Positions 48,328 through 57,505 of a stretch of 64,000 bases of DNA are shown piece after piece. The DNA is taken from positions 1 to 64,000 of the forward strand of contig JAJRQB010000014.1 in assembly GCA_024280485.1 (NCBI GenBank). The letters run 5' to 3'. The translations under genes and the position numbers were made by a program. Numbering within the stretch: position 1 is the stretch's first letter; the number at the start of each line of letters is the position of its first letter. Source of the stretch: Deltaproteobacteria bacterium (GTDB lineage: Bacteria > Desulfobacterota > Desulfuromonadia > Desulfuromonadales > Geopsychrobacteraceae). The notes under the pieces were generated by a model. That model did no database searches and was not told the origin of the DNA. It saw only the letters and a list, made by a program, of their open reading frames with translations.

Positions 48328-48532
48328 CCCCGTGTGACGCCGCCGAAACGAAATAGAGATTTTGAGGAATTCGAACGAAGATGTCTGAGCCGCAGGCGAG
48401 TTTCTGAGCGAGCTCAAAATCGGCATGCAGTGGAGGGAACCACCGTAGGCGGCAAGGAGGTCGGGGCGCATTTTGATCCTAACTTTTGGGCGTTCAAAAG
48501 TTAGGGCGGCGTTCGGGGCCGCAACCCCGAGG
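48328..48532 (-). repeat. Dispersed ~205-bp repeat, copy 4
   Basis: Same orientation as copy 2 (CCCGTGTGACGCCGCC ... GGGGCCGCAACCCCGAGGTC). It lies between convergent LysE-family and argP genes. Confidence 0.9.
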
Positions 48533-48545
48533 TCTTGGTCGGTTT

Positions 48546-49442
48546 TTAAATATCTTCCTGAAACAAAACCTCTCTAGCAACCTTCTTAAAACACTTCTCC
48601 AGATCATCTAGTAATTCCGAAGAAATATTCCAGCAGTGCCAGTAGAGTCGTACATATTCGTGTTGCGGTATCACCTCGACCAGTTCACCTTTTTGCAACC
48701 ATACTTCACTCTGTTGATCGGGGATGGCACCATAGGCGTGGCCACGATAAACGGCTTCGGCGAAGGCTTCGGGGGAGGGGACATAGTGTGCCGGGACAAT
48801 GGGAGGCTTTGCGCCCAGGGCTTGTCGTAGCAGGCGGAACTGCAGGGCATCATGACGGCCGAAGATGGCTGCTGGCGCCTGTTGGACGGCTTTTGTGTTC
48901 AGCCCCTCAGGGAACCAGCGGGCAATAAACTCGGGTCGTGCCAGCAGTCGGTAAATCATAGTGCCAAGGTAGACGCAACGACAGCCTTGCAGTGGCGTCG
49001 CAGCAGCGCTGACGCAACCGACGACTTCACCTTTCTTTAACATTTGTTGGGTGACATCCTGATCGTCAACCCGTAGATCGAAAAGGAGATTCCGCCGTTC
49101 AAGGAGCTCTCCCCCTGCCTGCCAGAACCAGGTGGCCAGACTATCGGCATTGATTCCCAGAGCTAAGGTTAGCGGTCCCCCGGTCGTTTCTCCCAGCAAC
49201 GAAGCGGGGAGGGCATTTTCGAGCAAGAGCACCTGCTGATAATGCTTGAGGAGTTGGCGACCGGCAGGTGTTGGTTCGGGTGGCTGTGAGCGGATCAGAA
49301 GCACCTGTCCCAAGCGTTCTTCGAGTTGACGAACCCGTTGGGAGACTGCGGACTGGGTCAGGTGCAGAATCTGGGCGGCTCGTTCGAAACCACCTTCCTT
49401 GGTTACTGCGGCCAGCGCCGCCAGAAGCCTATAGTCAATCAT
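48546..49442 (-). CDS. argP: LysR regulator ArgP
   Basis: A 298-residue LysR-type regulator; ArgP activates the arginine/lysine exporter gene argO in response to basic amino acids. The winged-helix region is AALAAVTKEGGFERAAQILH then LTQSAVSQRVRQLEERLGQ, with the effector domain following (LALGINADSLATWFWQA is typical of ArgP). Divergent from argO with a 99-base gap that holds a perfect palindrome. Confidence 0.92.
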   Translation of the reverse strand: MIDYRLLAALAAVTKEGGFERAAQILHLTQSAVSQRVRQLEERLGQVLLIRSQPPEPTPAGRQLLKHYQQVLLLENALPASLLGETTGGPLTLALGINADSLATWFWQAGGELLERRNLLFDLRVDDQDVTQQMLKKGEVVGCVSAAATPLQGCRCVYLGTMIYRLLARPEFIARWFPEGLNTKAVQQAPAAIFGRHDALQFRLLRQALGAKPPIVPAHYVPSPEAFAEAVYRGHAYGAIPDQQSEVWLQKGELVEVIPQHEYVRLYWHCWNISSELLDDLEKCFKKVAREVLFQEDI

Positions 49443-49451
49443 GTTGCATAT

Positions 49452-49466
49452 ATTAGCATTGCTAAT
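49452..49466. promoter_or_regulatory. LysR-type operator between argP and argO
   Basis: ATTAGCATTGCTAAT is a perfect palindrome (7-1-7) beginning 9 bases upstream of the argP start, with a T-N11-A core. Likely the site through which ArgP controls argO and itself. Confidence 0.7.
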
Positions 49467-49541
49467 GGCTGCGCAAAAGAATTAATTTTACAGATGATCG
49501 TTCGGCGGTTAGTCTTGCCTCCACAAGGGAGGAATCATCCG

Positions 49542-50159
49542 ATGTTAAGTATATATCTACAGGGTTTCGTGTTGACTGCCGGACTGATCATCGCGATCGG
49601 TGCTCAGAATGCATTTATACTGTCGAACGCTGTGCGCGGAAACCGACCACTGATGATCGCGGCTCTTTGTGCAGGGGGAGATCTGTTGCTGATCGGAATC
49701 GGGTTGGCCGGGGTCGGTACGCTTGTCTCGTCACATCCTGAGTTGATGCGTTATGCGGCTCTGGGGGGCGCACTCTTTCTTGCGGTCTATGGCGCTTTTT
49801 CCCTGCGCTCGGCGCTGCGAGGCAGTTCCGGGTTGCAAACGGAGAAGACAGTTCCTTTGACTCGAGGCGCGCTTATTCTCTCAACGCTAGCGGTGACTTT
49901 TTTGAATCCGCACGCTTACCTCGACACAGTGGTGCTGATCGGCAGTATCGGCGGCCAATTTCCGATTGATCAACGCTTGATCTTTGGTGCTGGTGCCGTG
50001 ACCGCTTCAATCCTGTGGTTTTTTACGCTGGGTTTCGGTGGTCCGATGTTGGCACCACTTTTCAAACGTCGCAATGCCTGGCGGATGCTTGACGGCCTGG
50101 TTTGTTTGATGATGTGGGGGATCGCGCTGACCCTGGTGAAACCCTATCTATTGGGTTGA
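49542..50159 (+). CDS. argO: Arginine/lysine exporter ArgO (LysE family)
   Basis: A 205-residue, six-span exporter. Motifs: GLIIAIGAQNAFILSNAVRG and TFLNPHAYLDTVVLIGSIGG, the LysE/ArgO signatures. ATG 49542 is chosen because GGGAGG lies nine bases upstream and the first span begins there; the longer upstream frame has no ribosome binding site. Divergently paired with its likely activator ArgP. Confidence 0.93.
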   Translation: MLSIYLQGFVLTAGLIIAIGAQNAFILSNAVRGNRPLMIAALCAGGDLLLIGIGLAGVGTLVSSHPELMRYAALGGALFLAVYGAFSLRSALRGSSGLQTEKTVPLTRGALILSTLAVTFLNPHAYLDTVVLIGSIGGQFPIDQRLIFGAGAVTASILWFFTLGFGGPMLAPLFKRRNAWRMLDGLVCLMMWGIALTLVKPYLLG

Positions 50160-50307
50160 GATTTAACTTCAGAATCTTTTTGCTTCAAGATTACTTCGAG
50201 ATTAAAAGTCGGATTTTGAAGTCTTTTAAATCGGTTTAATCATGAAGTCATCTTGAGGCAAGATTTAAGGTTTTGTGAGATGAAAAATACCCTCACTGCA
50301 AAACTGT

Positions 50308-50346
50308 AAAGGCCGCAAGCGTTAATCGCCTGCGGCCTTTTTTATT
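50308..50346. terminator. Bidirectional terminator between argO and the quinone oxidoreductase gene
   Basis: AAAGGCCGCA and TGCGGCCTTTTTT arms flank a 13-base loop, with T run on one side and A run on the other, serving both convergent genes. Confidence 0.88.
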
Positions 50347-50364
50347 TTAATGATGCAAGAGAAA

Positions 50365-51351
50365 TCAGCTGACCTTCAACACGATCTTGCCGAAGTGCTT
50401 GTCCTCTTCCATCATCCGGTGTGCATCCTGAATTTGCTCAATGGGGAAGACCTGTTCGATGATCGGCACAATCGAGCGGTCAGCAAATTTAGGCAGGGCG
50501 CGGCGGGTGAATTCGGCGACGATCTCACCTTTCTCGGGGACCGGGCGGCTACGCAGTACCGAACCGATAATTTGCTGACGCTTGACCATCATCAGGGCTA
50601 AATTGAGTTCGGCCTTGATGCCGCTGATGATACCGATGATCACCAGTTTGCCGGTGTACCCCAGGCTAGCCATGTTCGGCTTCAGATACTTGGCACCGAC
50701 ATGATCGAGAATCACGTGGGCTCCCTTCTTGCCGGTGAACTCCTTGACTGCATCGCTGAAGTCAGGGGTCTCGGTAAAGTCGATTACCAGATCGGCACCT
50801 AACTTTTTAACACGCTCCATCTTGGTCGGATGAGCGGTGACGATCAGTTTGGCGTTGGGGGTCAGGGCCTTAGCCAACTGAATCGCCGCAGTATTGACGC
50901 CGCCGCCACCACCGTGGAGGATCGCGGTTTGACCATCCTGCAGATCGCCGATCATGAAGACATTCAGGAACGCGGTGATATAGCTTTCGTTAACGCAAGC
51001 GGCTTCTTCAAAATTCATGCTCTCGGGAATCGGCATCAGATGGCAGGCGTATGCGACGGCGTATTCAGCATAACCGCCGCCACCGACCAGTGACATGACA
51101 GGGTCACCGACTTTCCAGCCGCTGACATCGCTGCCGATTTCTTCAATTGTTCCTGCCACTTCGAGACCGAGAATTTCTGAATCACCTGGAGGTGGTGGGT
51201 ACTTCCCTTCGCGCTGCACCAGATCGGGACGGTTGATACTGGTCGCTACGACTTTAATTAGGACTTCATCTCCTTTGGGAGAAGGGCGATCAGCATCACC
51301 AACCTTCAGGACGTCGACGCTACCGAATTCATCAATAAGAACAGCTTTCAT
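50365..51351 (-). CDS. NAD(P)H quinone oxidoreductase (PIG3-type)
   Basis: A 328-residue zinc-free medium-chain dehydrogenase. INRPDLVQREGKYPPPPG and the Rossmann phrase HGGGGGVNTAAIQLAK (GxGxxG type) are visible; no catalytic zinc Cys set. Members reduce quinones with NADPH. Full length. Single gene, convergent with argO. Confidence 0.92.
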   Translation of the reverse strand: MKAVLIDEFGSVDVLKVGDADRPSPKGDEVLIKVVATSINRPDLVQREGKYPPPPGDSEILGLEVAGTIEEIGSDVSGWKVGDPVMSLVGGGGYAEYAVAYACHLMPIPESMNFEEAACVNESYITAFLNVFMIGDLQDGQTAILHGGGGGVNTAAIQLAKALTPNAKLIVTAHPTKMERVKKLGADLVIDFTETPDFSDAVKEFTGKKGAHVILDHVGAKYLKPNMASLGYTGKLVIIGIISGIKAELNLALMMVKRQQIIGSVLRSRPVPEKGEIVAEFTRRALPKFADRSIVPIIEQVFPIEQIQDAHRMMEEDKHFGKIVLKVS

Positions 51352-51482
51352 ATCTCTCTCCTTGCAGGACTATGTAGGAACTGGCAAACTTATGCGGATT
51401 AAAATGTAAATCGATATAAATAGAGTCACGATTATAGGGATTCCCTCAAGGGAGTCAAATTCAATCGCAACAGGAGGAGGTT

Positions 51483-52091
51483 ATGCAAAAACGTTGGCGT
51501 TGTAAGGTTTGCGGCTATGTTCACCGAGGTGAAACTGCGCCTGACGTTTGTCCGGTCTGTGGGGTTGGGCCAGAGAAGTTTGAATTGATGAAAGAAGAGG
51601 GCGATGACCAACCCGCTCCCGCAGGAATTAAAGGGTTGTTGCAGGAGATGACTGATTCTTTTATACCGCATGCCGTGATGGCGCACTTTCCCAATGCTCT
51701 GTTGCCGACACTTGCTCTTTTTCTGGCGCTCTATCTGCTTTTTGGACTGAAGACTCTCGACCACGGTATCTATCTGCTTCTTGTGTTGGTCCCTTTGAGC
51801 GTTTTAGCCACACTGGCGACTGGTATTTTCAGTTGGAAACGTCACTATGACGCTGCCAGGAGTCAGATCTTCCACCGGAAACTTATCCTGGGTGTTTGTC
51901 TGGTGATGATCTGCGGTGAGATGCTTCTGCTTCGATATGATAACCCTGAACTTCTTTCTTCAATGGGATTTTCTACCTGGTTTTTTCTCGCGTTGGCCGG
52001 CGCAGCACTTTTCTGTGTGACCATGCTCGGTCACTACGGAGGGATACTGGTCTTTGGGCGCATTGAAAATAATCGCGGTAATTTTGGTTGA
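51483..52091 (+). CDS. Rubredoxin-type domain fused to a four-span membrane domain
   Basis: A 202-residue membrane protein. A rubredoxin-like iron site occupies the first 40 residues (CKVCGYVHRGE then CPVCGVGPEKFE, paired CXXC motifs). Four membrane spans follow, in the DUF2231 style. It is followed by the sulfite reductase gene after six bases, so the pair is co-transcribed; the rubredoxin domain could feed electrons from the quinone pool to the reductase. That link is inference. Confidence 0.85.
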   Translation: MQKRWRCKVCGYVHRGETAPDVCPVCGVGPEKFELMKEEGDDQPAPAGIKGLLQEMTDSFIPHAVMAHFPNALLPTLALFLALYLLFGLKTLDHGIYLLLVLVPLSVLATLATGIFSWKRHYDAARSQIFHRKLILGVCLVMICGEMLLLRYDNPELLSSMGFSTWFFLALAGAALFCVTMLGHYGGILVFGRIENNRGNFG

Positions 52092-52097
52092 TAACTG

Positions 52098-52763
52098 ATG
52101 AAACTGGATATTGTTGAAAAAGGGGCTATCGTCCAACGTGATCGTCAAACCTATGCGATTACTCCTCATATTCCGGCTGGACTAGCAACACCCGAGCAGC
52201 TGGAACAGATCGCCGCTGTGGCGCGTCGTTACAATGCGCGACTCAAGTTGAGCAGCGCTCAAAGGGTGATGATCATCGGTCTGGCTGAAGAGGATATCGA
52301 TGCCGTCTGGGTTGATCTTGATGGGATGCGTCGTGGTCGCCCCTTCGGCCCCTGTGTCCGCTCGGTCAAGATCTGTCCCGGCACCGATTTCTGCAAGCGT
52401 GGACAGCAGGATTCGGTCTCTCTAGGCCTGCAGCTCGACGAACGCTTTCAGGCGAAAGAACTTCCCTGGAAGCTAAAGATGTCAGTCTCCGGTTGTCTGA
52501 ACGATTGCGCCGAGGCCTGCATCAAGGATATTGCTCTGCTCGGGACCCCAAGGGGTTGGCGTCTTCAGGTTGGCGGTAATGGCGGGTCAGCTCCCAGATT
52601 CAGTCAGCGCTTGCTTGAAGATATCTCCACAGAGGAAGAGGCGCTCGCAGCTGTCGAAAGATTGATCGATTGGTTTGTCGCACAAAAACGCAAGTGTCGG
52701 ATCGGTAAATTAATAGAAGAAGTCGGTCTTGATCAGATGCGTAAGGTTGCGCTGGGGGGATAG
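52098..52763 (+). CDS. Small siroheme sulfite/nitrite reductase-type protein
   Basis: A 221-residue single-module reductase of the assimilatory-type low-spin sulfite reductase class. The siroheme and 4Fe-4S ligands are present: CPGTDFC and SGCLNDC, i.e. four Cys. Its length matches the ~218-residue enzyme known from Desulfovibrio; a similar low-spin enzyme was purified from Desulfuromonas. It would reduce sulfite (or nitrite) with electrons perhaps from the adjoining rubredoxin-membrane protein. Confidence 0.88.
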   Translation: MKLDIVEKGAIVQRDRQTYAITPHIPAGLATPEQLEQIAAVARRYNARLKLSSAQRVMIIGLAEEDIDAVWVDLDGMRRGRPFGPCVRSVKICPGTDFCKRGQQDSVSLGLQLDERFQAKELPWKLKMSVSGCLNDCAEACIKDIALLGTPRGWRLQVGGNGGSAPRFSQRLLEDISTEEEALAAVERLIDWFVAQKRKCRIGKLIEEVGLDQMRKVALGG

Positions 52764-52916
52764 TAGTCTTATGAGCCTCTGTTGTAAGTCGCGACCGGAG
52801 TTGAAAGGCTTTGTCTGATAACTTATATGAAGCTTTTTGCCCGGGCATTTTTCTGGGGTGGGCTTTGTTGCTGGCAGATTGTTAACTCTTACATAGTGAA
52901 TAGAGCGAGGCAAACC

Positions 52917-53704
52917 ATGAAAAAATTAGTTCTTGGAGCGGTTCTGGTTTTGTTGATTACCATTGGGGGTGGGGTTTATTTCCTGCTGTCAAATCTCGAT
53001 GATCTGGTTAAATCGGCAATTGAAACTTATGGGTCGCAGGCAACACAGACGACTGTTCAAGTTGAAAGTGTGAAGATCGGTTTGCAGAATGGATCAGGTG
53101 AGATTCGGGGATTGACGGTTGGTAATCCGCAAGGATTTATCGGACAGCTGGCTTTTTCTCTCGGTGAAATTTCAACCCAGATCGAGCTGACGTCACTCTC
53201 TGAAGAGATGGTTGCAATTGAATATGTCAGGGTGTTGGGACCGGAGATCTTTTTTGAATTGAATGCGGAGGGCAAAACCAATCTGAACGTGCTCAAGAAG
53301 GAACTGGCAGCGGGTTCGTCAGAGTCCTCTGCTTCGTCGTCACAAGAGAGCAGCGAAACCCCGAAGCTTCTCGTTCGTAAGCTGCTTTTTACTGGAGGTA
53401 AGATTCATGCCAGGGTGATTCCGCTGAATAAGAACTATGAACTGAAACTCCCAACGATCGAATTGGAGAATATTGGCGGTAAAAGCGGCGCGTCACCAGC
53501 GCAAATTGCTGATCAGGTGCTCAAGATTTTGACTGATCGAGCCCTGGCCGAAATCAAAAAGCAGGGGATTGACCAATATAAAAAGCAACTTGAAACCGAG
53601 ATCAATAAACGAATCGATGTTGAAAAAAAGATGATAGAAAAAAAGTTATCGATAAGGTTGGTCAGCAGGTGGGGGATAAGTTGAAGGGGATACTCAACTA
53701 CTGA
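52917..53704 (+). CDS. AsmA-like exported protein with a putative -1 frameshift end
   Basis: Membrane-anchored protein (N-terminal span about 4-24) with an AsmA/DUF748-like body (VGNPQGFIGQLAFSLGEIST; VLGPEIFFELNAEGKTNLNV). ATG 52917 has GCGAGG upstream. The zero frame gives 255 residues ending KLSIRLVSRWGIS at 53684. The natural-looking ending VIDKVGQQVGDKLKGILNY is in the -1 frame, reached at the A AAA AAG heptamer at 53639-53645, for a total of 262 residues. Either an indel in the A7 run or programmed slippage. The role (outer-envelope lipid handling) is inferred from the family. Confidence 0.75.
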
Positions 53705-53716
53705 TAAAGTGGATAT

Positions 53717-53746
53717 GCGGGGCCGAAGGGTAAGCTCTGGCCCCGC
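53717..53746 (+). terminator. Probable terminator hairpin
   Basis: GCGGGGCC (53717-53724) pairs with GGCCCCGC (53739-53746), followed by TATATATT rather than a T run, so weaker than the others. Confidence 0.55.
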
Positions 53747-53796
53747 TATATATTCATTTCACTGCTTTACTAGAAGGTCGTAATGAAGCGAGCTCG

Positions 53797-54183
53797 ATGA
53801 AATTACTCTGCTGTTTCTTTTTTCTGCTTCTGTTCTCTCTTGCAGACTTTTCCCACGCTGACGAACTCTCTCCTTTTACAAGCGACGGTTGCAGCCGTTT
53901 TCCTGATGGCCCGCCAAGTAACTCTGACAAATGGCGCAATTGCTGCCTGATACACGACAAGGCTTACTGGCGTGGAGGGACATACGTTGAGAGAAAGCAG
54001 GCTGACAAAAGGTTACAGGTTTGCATCACTGAGGTCGAAAACAAAGTTCTGGCCGATCTCATGTGGGCCGGGGTACGCGCTGGCGGTTCACCCTACTGGC
54101 CGACCAGCTTTCGCTGGGCCTATGGCTGGCCATATCCGCGTGGTTACCGAGCACTGAGTGCTGTCCGAGCGACAACAGGCTGA
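53797..54183 (+). CDS. Secreted phospholipase A2-like Cys-rich protein
   Basis: A 128-residue exported protein. The signal peptide ends SHA-D. The segment NCCLIHDKAYWRGG has the CCxxHDxxY pattern of the phospholipase A2 active site. Preceding Cys at DGCSRFPDG and later VCITEVE would make disulfides. The remainder (PTSFRWAYGWPYPRGYR) is aromatic and basic. Esterase activity is suggested, not shown; it could be a non-enzymatic relative. Confidence 0.72.
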   Translation: MKLLCCFFFLLLFSLADFSHADELSPFTSDGCSRFPDGPPSNSDKWRNCCLIHDKAYWRGGTYVERKQADKRLQVCITEVENKVLADLMWAGVRAGGSPYWPTSFRWAYGWPYPRGYRALSAVRATTG

Positions 54184-54386
54184 AATCATGATCTTGGAAG
54201 CGCCTCAAAATCAGTAACGCGCAATCTCCCCGCATTTATTCATAAATGCAGCAGAATTCTCATCAGACCACCGTGGGTAATTGTCGGAATCCTTATGTAA
54301 AATTTTAAATACGCTATAATTCGAAGGTGTGTTTAAGTCATGGGTACTGTTCTTTGTTGCATAACTCCGCTTCATACGAGGATTCT

Positions 54387-55070
54387 ATGCAGAGTTTTGA
54401 CGAGATTTACGCGCGAGCGGTTGATCGCAAGGGGAGTGAATCCGCTCTGCAGGAGCTGCTACCGACCGGAATCAAATCTCCTGAAGAACTGGCGGTGATC
54501 TCAGACGACCGTTGTTTGTCTGCAATGACCAAAGCCATTTTTAAGGCTGGTTTCGTCTGGAAGGTGATCGACAACAAATGGGCCGGTTTTGAAGACGCGT
54601 TCTGGGGGTTCGATATCGGTCGCTGCAGTTTCATGTCACCGGATGATGAGGATGTTCTGTGCCGCGACACTCGGATCGTGCGCAATCGACAGAAGATCCT
54701 GACTGTGTCGCACAATGCGGTGATGATCACTGAACTGGCTGGAGAACATGGCAGCTTCAGTCGTTTCATCGCCGACTGGCCTAGTGAGGACTTTTCTGGT
54801 CTGCTCGATATTCTTGCAAGACAGGGTTCCAGGCTCGGGGGAATGACCACGCAGTATCTTTTACGCTCCATGGGGAAGGACAGTTTTATTTTGTCACATG
54901 ATGGTGTTTATGCATTGATCGAGGCTGGTGTTATCGTCAGGGCGAGCATTGGAAAGACAGCGATGAAGAAGATACAGCACTGTTACAATCGTTGGCAGCA
55001 GGAATCCGGGTTTAATTTGGCAGAAATCAGTCGAATTTTAGCATTGTCAGTCGATGCTCCGCGGGATTGA
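54387..55070 (+). CDS. tag: DNA-3-methyladenine glycosylase I family
   Basis: A 227-residue base-excision enzyme of the HhH/Tag superfamily. ATG 54387 is preceded by GAGG and starts the conserved body (SFDEIYARA); the longer reading from 54327 lacks such a site. Motifs: AIFKAGFVWKVIDNKWAGFE, HNAVMITELAGE (active-site region), GGMTTQYLLRSMGKDSFILS (helix-hairpin-helix-like). Removes alkylated adenine from DNA. Confidence 0.85.
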   Translation: MQSFDEIYARAVDRKGSESALQELLPTGIKSPEELAVISDDRCLSAMTKAIFKAGFVWKVIDNKWAGFEDAFWGFDIGRCSFMSPDDEDVLCRDTRIVRNRQKILTVSHNAVMITELAGEHGSFSRFIADWPSEDFSGLLDILARQGSRLGGMTTQYLLRSMGKDSFILSHDGVYALIEAGVIVRASIGKTAMKKIQHCYNRWQQESGFNLAEISRILALSVDAPRD

Positions 55071-55149
55071 TTCTATTCAATTTTTGTAAAATTTCAGAGA
55101 TCTTGCTAATTTGTTACGATAAGCTGTTCATCTATAAAAGGCATTTGCT

Positions 55150-56781
55150 TTGAAGATTAGATACAAACTAAATTTAATATTAATTTTAGTTTTATGTCTT
55201 GGGATTGCCATGTCCTTTTTCGGTGGCTGGACTTTTTATGATTCCGAAGAAAAGAACGTTATCGGTGAACTAACACACGATGTTGATGAACGTACGGAAA
55301 GTTTTTTTAGAGAATTAAAAATCAATTTTGAAACTTTAAGATCGTTGGCGATATTATTTCGTAACACGGTCCCGCCAGATATGGACCGGTTTAATCTTGA
55401 AGCAGGGCGAATTTTGGATCGTTATCCTGCAATCCAAGCGTTGGTGTGGGTACCGCGCGTCACTCATGCAGAACGTGATGCATATAGAGCTGCAAGGCGC
55501 CAGAACACTCCGGGATTTGTTATCACCGAGCATGCAGACCAAGGGCTTTTGGTGAAGGCTGGGGAGCGGGCTGAATATTATCCGGCTCTTTTTATTGAGC
55601 CACTGAAGGGAAATGAAGCGTTCCTTGGTTTTGACTATGCTTCCAACGAAATTGGACTTGAAGTCCTTGCTACTGTCAGAGATATGGATAGTCCTCAGGC
55701 AATTATCGATGTTACTTCTGTTCAAAGAGGTGAAGATCAGAAGACAGTCTTGGTTTTTCTGCCGATCTATAAAGAATTCTCGACGACCGTGGCCATGCGT
55801 CGGCAGAACCTGTTAGGCTTCGTGCTCGGCGTCTTTAGCATCAGTACTATTTTTAATAATTCGGCCTTGATTGGCGAACCGTCCGATATTGAAATGAAAG
55901 TTGTAGATCAGTCCTTGCCGTCAGGTTCTGAGATCATCCATCGGCATAGATCTCGAACCGGTCTTGACGCTATTGCGGAGATTGCTTACCAGAAGGAATT
56001 GCCTGAAATATTTGGAAAAAAGTGGGCAGTAATTGCGTCTCCTACTGCCCAATACATCGCCGTTAGAAGAAATCTACTGCCAATGTCGATCTTTGCATTA
56101 GGCATCATTTTCACGCTATTTATGGTTCTGTATATCTATATAATTTCAAAACGTGCTGATGTTATTCAGCAAACAGTTATAAAGAAAACAACTGAACTCA
56201 ATAAAGCAAATAGAATGCTGGAGATGATTTCACGGACTGATTCTCTGACCGGGATTTCGAACAGAAGGTTTATGGACGAGTTCATTGCTATTGAGTGGCT
56301 GCGGGCGATTCGTAACAGATCATCCATCTCTTTTATGCTCATCGATGTTGATTTCTTTAAATCATACAATGATAACTATGGTCACCCTCTGGGTGATGAA
56401 GTGCTGAAGAAGGTTGCCGAGATGTTGAATAGCCTTGGCCATCGCCCAGGTGATCTGGTTGTTCGTTATGGAGGCGATGAATTTGCCCTCATTCTAACCG
56501 ACACTGAAGATGCAGAGTTTGTTGCCATGAAATGTTGCAGTTCAGTAAGGGAATTACAAATTCCGCATGAATTTTCAAAAAATTCAAAGATTGTAACTTT
56601 GAGTGTCGGCCTCGGTACCGTTTTCCCTGAGGCTGGAACCGACCCGAGTTTGATCATAAATGCTGCAGATAAGGCTCTTTATCTGGCTAAGGAGGCTGGG
56701 CGAAACAGAGTCGAACAAGTCAAGAGCCAATCATGGTCCGCAAGGCCTGATCCCTCGGAGATACCTTCTGTCAAAACCTGA
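55150..56781 (+). CDS. CHASE-domain diguanylate cyclase
   Basis: A 543-residue membrane sensor that makes c-di-GMP. Span near 7-27, a periplasmic CHASE ligand-sensing domain (about 80-265; DRYPAIQALVWVPRVTHAER and YPALFIEPLKGNEAFLGFD are its marks), a second span near 310-335, a coiled linker, then GGDEF (about 370-525). The active-site motif GGDEF is intact, and the inhibitory RxxD is present as RPGD five residues before it, so product feedback is likely. TTG start with AAAGG eight bases upstream. The CHASE ligand is unknown. Confidence 0.9.
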   Translation: MKIRYKLNLILILVLCLGIAMSFFGGWTFYDSEEKNVIGELTHDVDERTESFFRELKINFETLRSLAILFRNTVPPDMDRFNLEAGRILDRYPAIQALVWVPRVTHAERDAYRAARRQNTPGFVITEHADQGLLVKAGERAEYYPALFIEPLKGNEAFLGFDYASNEIGLEVLATVRDMDSPQAIIDVTSVQRGEDQKTVLVFLPIYKEFSTTVAMRRQNLLGFVLGVFSISTIFNNSALIGEPSDIEMKVVDQSLPSGSEIIHRHRSRTGLDAIAEIAYQKELPEIFGKKWAVIASPTAQYIAVRRNLLPMSIFALGIIFTLFMVLYIYIISKRADVIQQTVIKKTTELNKANRMLEMISRTDSLTGISNRRFMDEFIAIEWLRAIRNRSSISFMLIDVDFFKSYNDNYGHPLGDEVLKKVAEMLNSLGHRPGDLVVRYGGDEFALILTDTEDAEFVAMKCCSSVRELQIPHEFSKNSKIVTLSVGLGTVFPEAGTDPSLIINAADKALYLAKEAGRNRVEQVKSQSWSARPDPSEIPSVKT

Positions 56782-56803
56782 AAGTGGTGTCAAATAATGG
56801 AGG

Positions 56804-57505
56804 TCAGGTGTCGCTATGTACAAAGCGATAGCCACGGCCGCGGACTGTTTGAAAATGGACTGGTTTTGCCGGGTCAGATTCAAAGTATTTGCGTAGCCGG
56901 ACGATAAAGTTGTCGATGGTTCGGGTTTCGGTGTCGGGCGCCATCCCCCAGACCGTCTGTAACAGATCGCCGCGACTGATCACCTTCCCTTCGCGACTGA
57001 AAAACAGTTGCAATACTTTCACTTCGATTTCTGTCAGTTCAAGTTCCCCCATAGCTGTTATTGCTCGACGTTCAGTCAGGTCAACACTGTTTGCTCCGAA
57101 GCTGTAGGTCGGCGTCGTGATCCTTGTCCTTCGGCTGCGACGCAGTAGAGCCTTGACGCGCAGCAGAAATTCTTTAAGGCTGAATGGTTTGGTCAGGTAG
57201 TCGTCTGCTCCCTCACTGAGACCAGTGATTCGGTCATCTTCATCACCGCGGGCGGTCAGCATTAGTACTGGAAGGTCCGAGCCGGTTTCTCGCAGTCGTC
57301 GACAAAGTTCGAACCCATCTATTCCCGGCAGCATGATGTCAAGAACTAAAAGGGCAAACTCATGCGCGGTCAGCTCAGTTTGGGCAGCCTCTGCGCTGAT
57401 GCAGTGGCTAACCAGATAGCCTTCGGCTTCCAGGTTGAAGATAATACCGTCAGCGATATTTGGTTCATCCTCAACGAGTAAAATTTTAATCTGATCAGCA
57501 TTCAT
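56804..57505 (-). CDS. OmpR-family response regulator
   Basis: A 233-residue two-component regulator. Receiver: LLVEDE, phospho-acceptor Asp in LLVLDIMLPG, Lys in LTKPF. The C-terminal winged helix ends VRGRGYRF, as in PhoB/OmpR. ATG overlaps the upstream kinase stop (ATGA), so the two are an operon on the minus strand. Targets unknown. Confidence 0.93.
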   Translation of the reverse strand: MNADQIKILLVEDEPNIADGIIFNLEAEGYLVSHCISAEAAQTELTAHEFALLVLDIMLPGIDGFELCRRLRETGSDLPVLMLTARGDEDDRITGLSEGADDYLTKPFSLKEFLLRVKALLRRSRRTRITTPTYSFGANSVDLTERRAITAMGELELTEIEVKVLQLFFSREGKVISRGDLLQTVWGMAPDTETRTIDNFIVRLRKYFESDPAKPVHFQTVRGRGYRFVHSDT

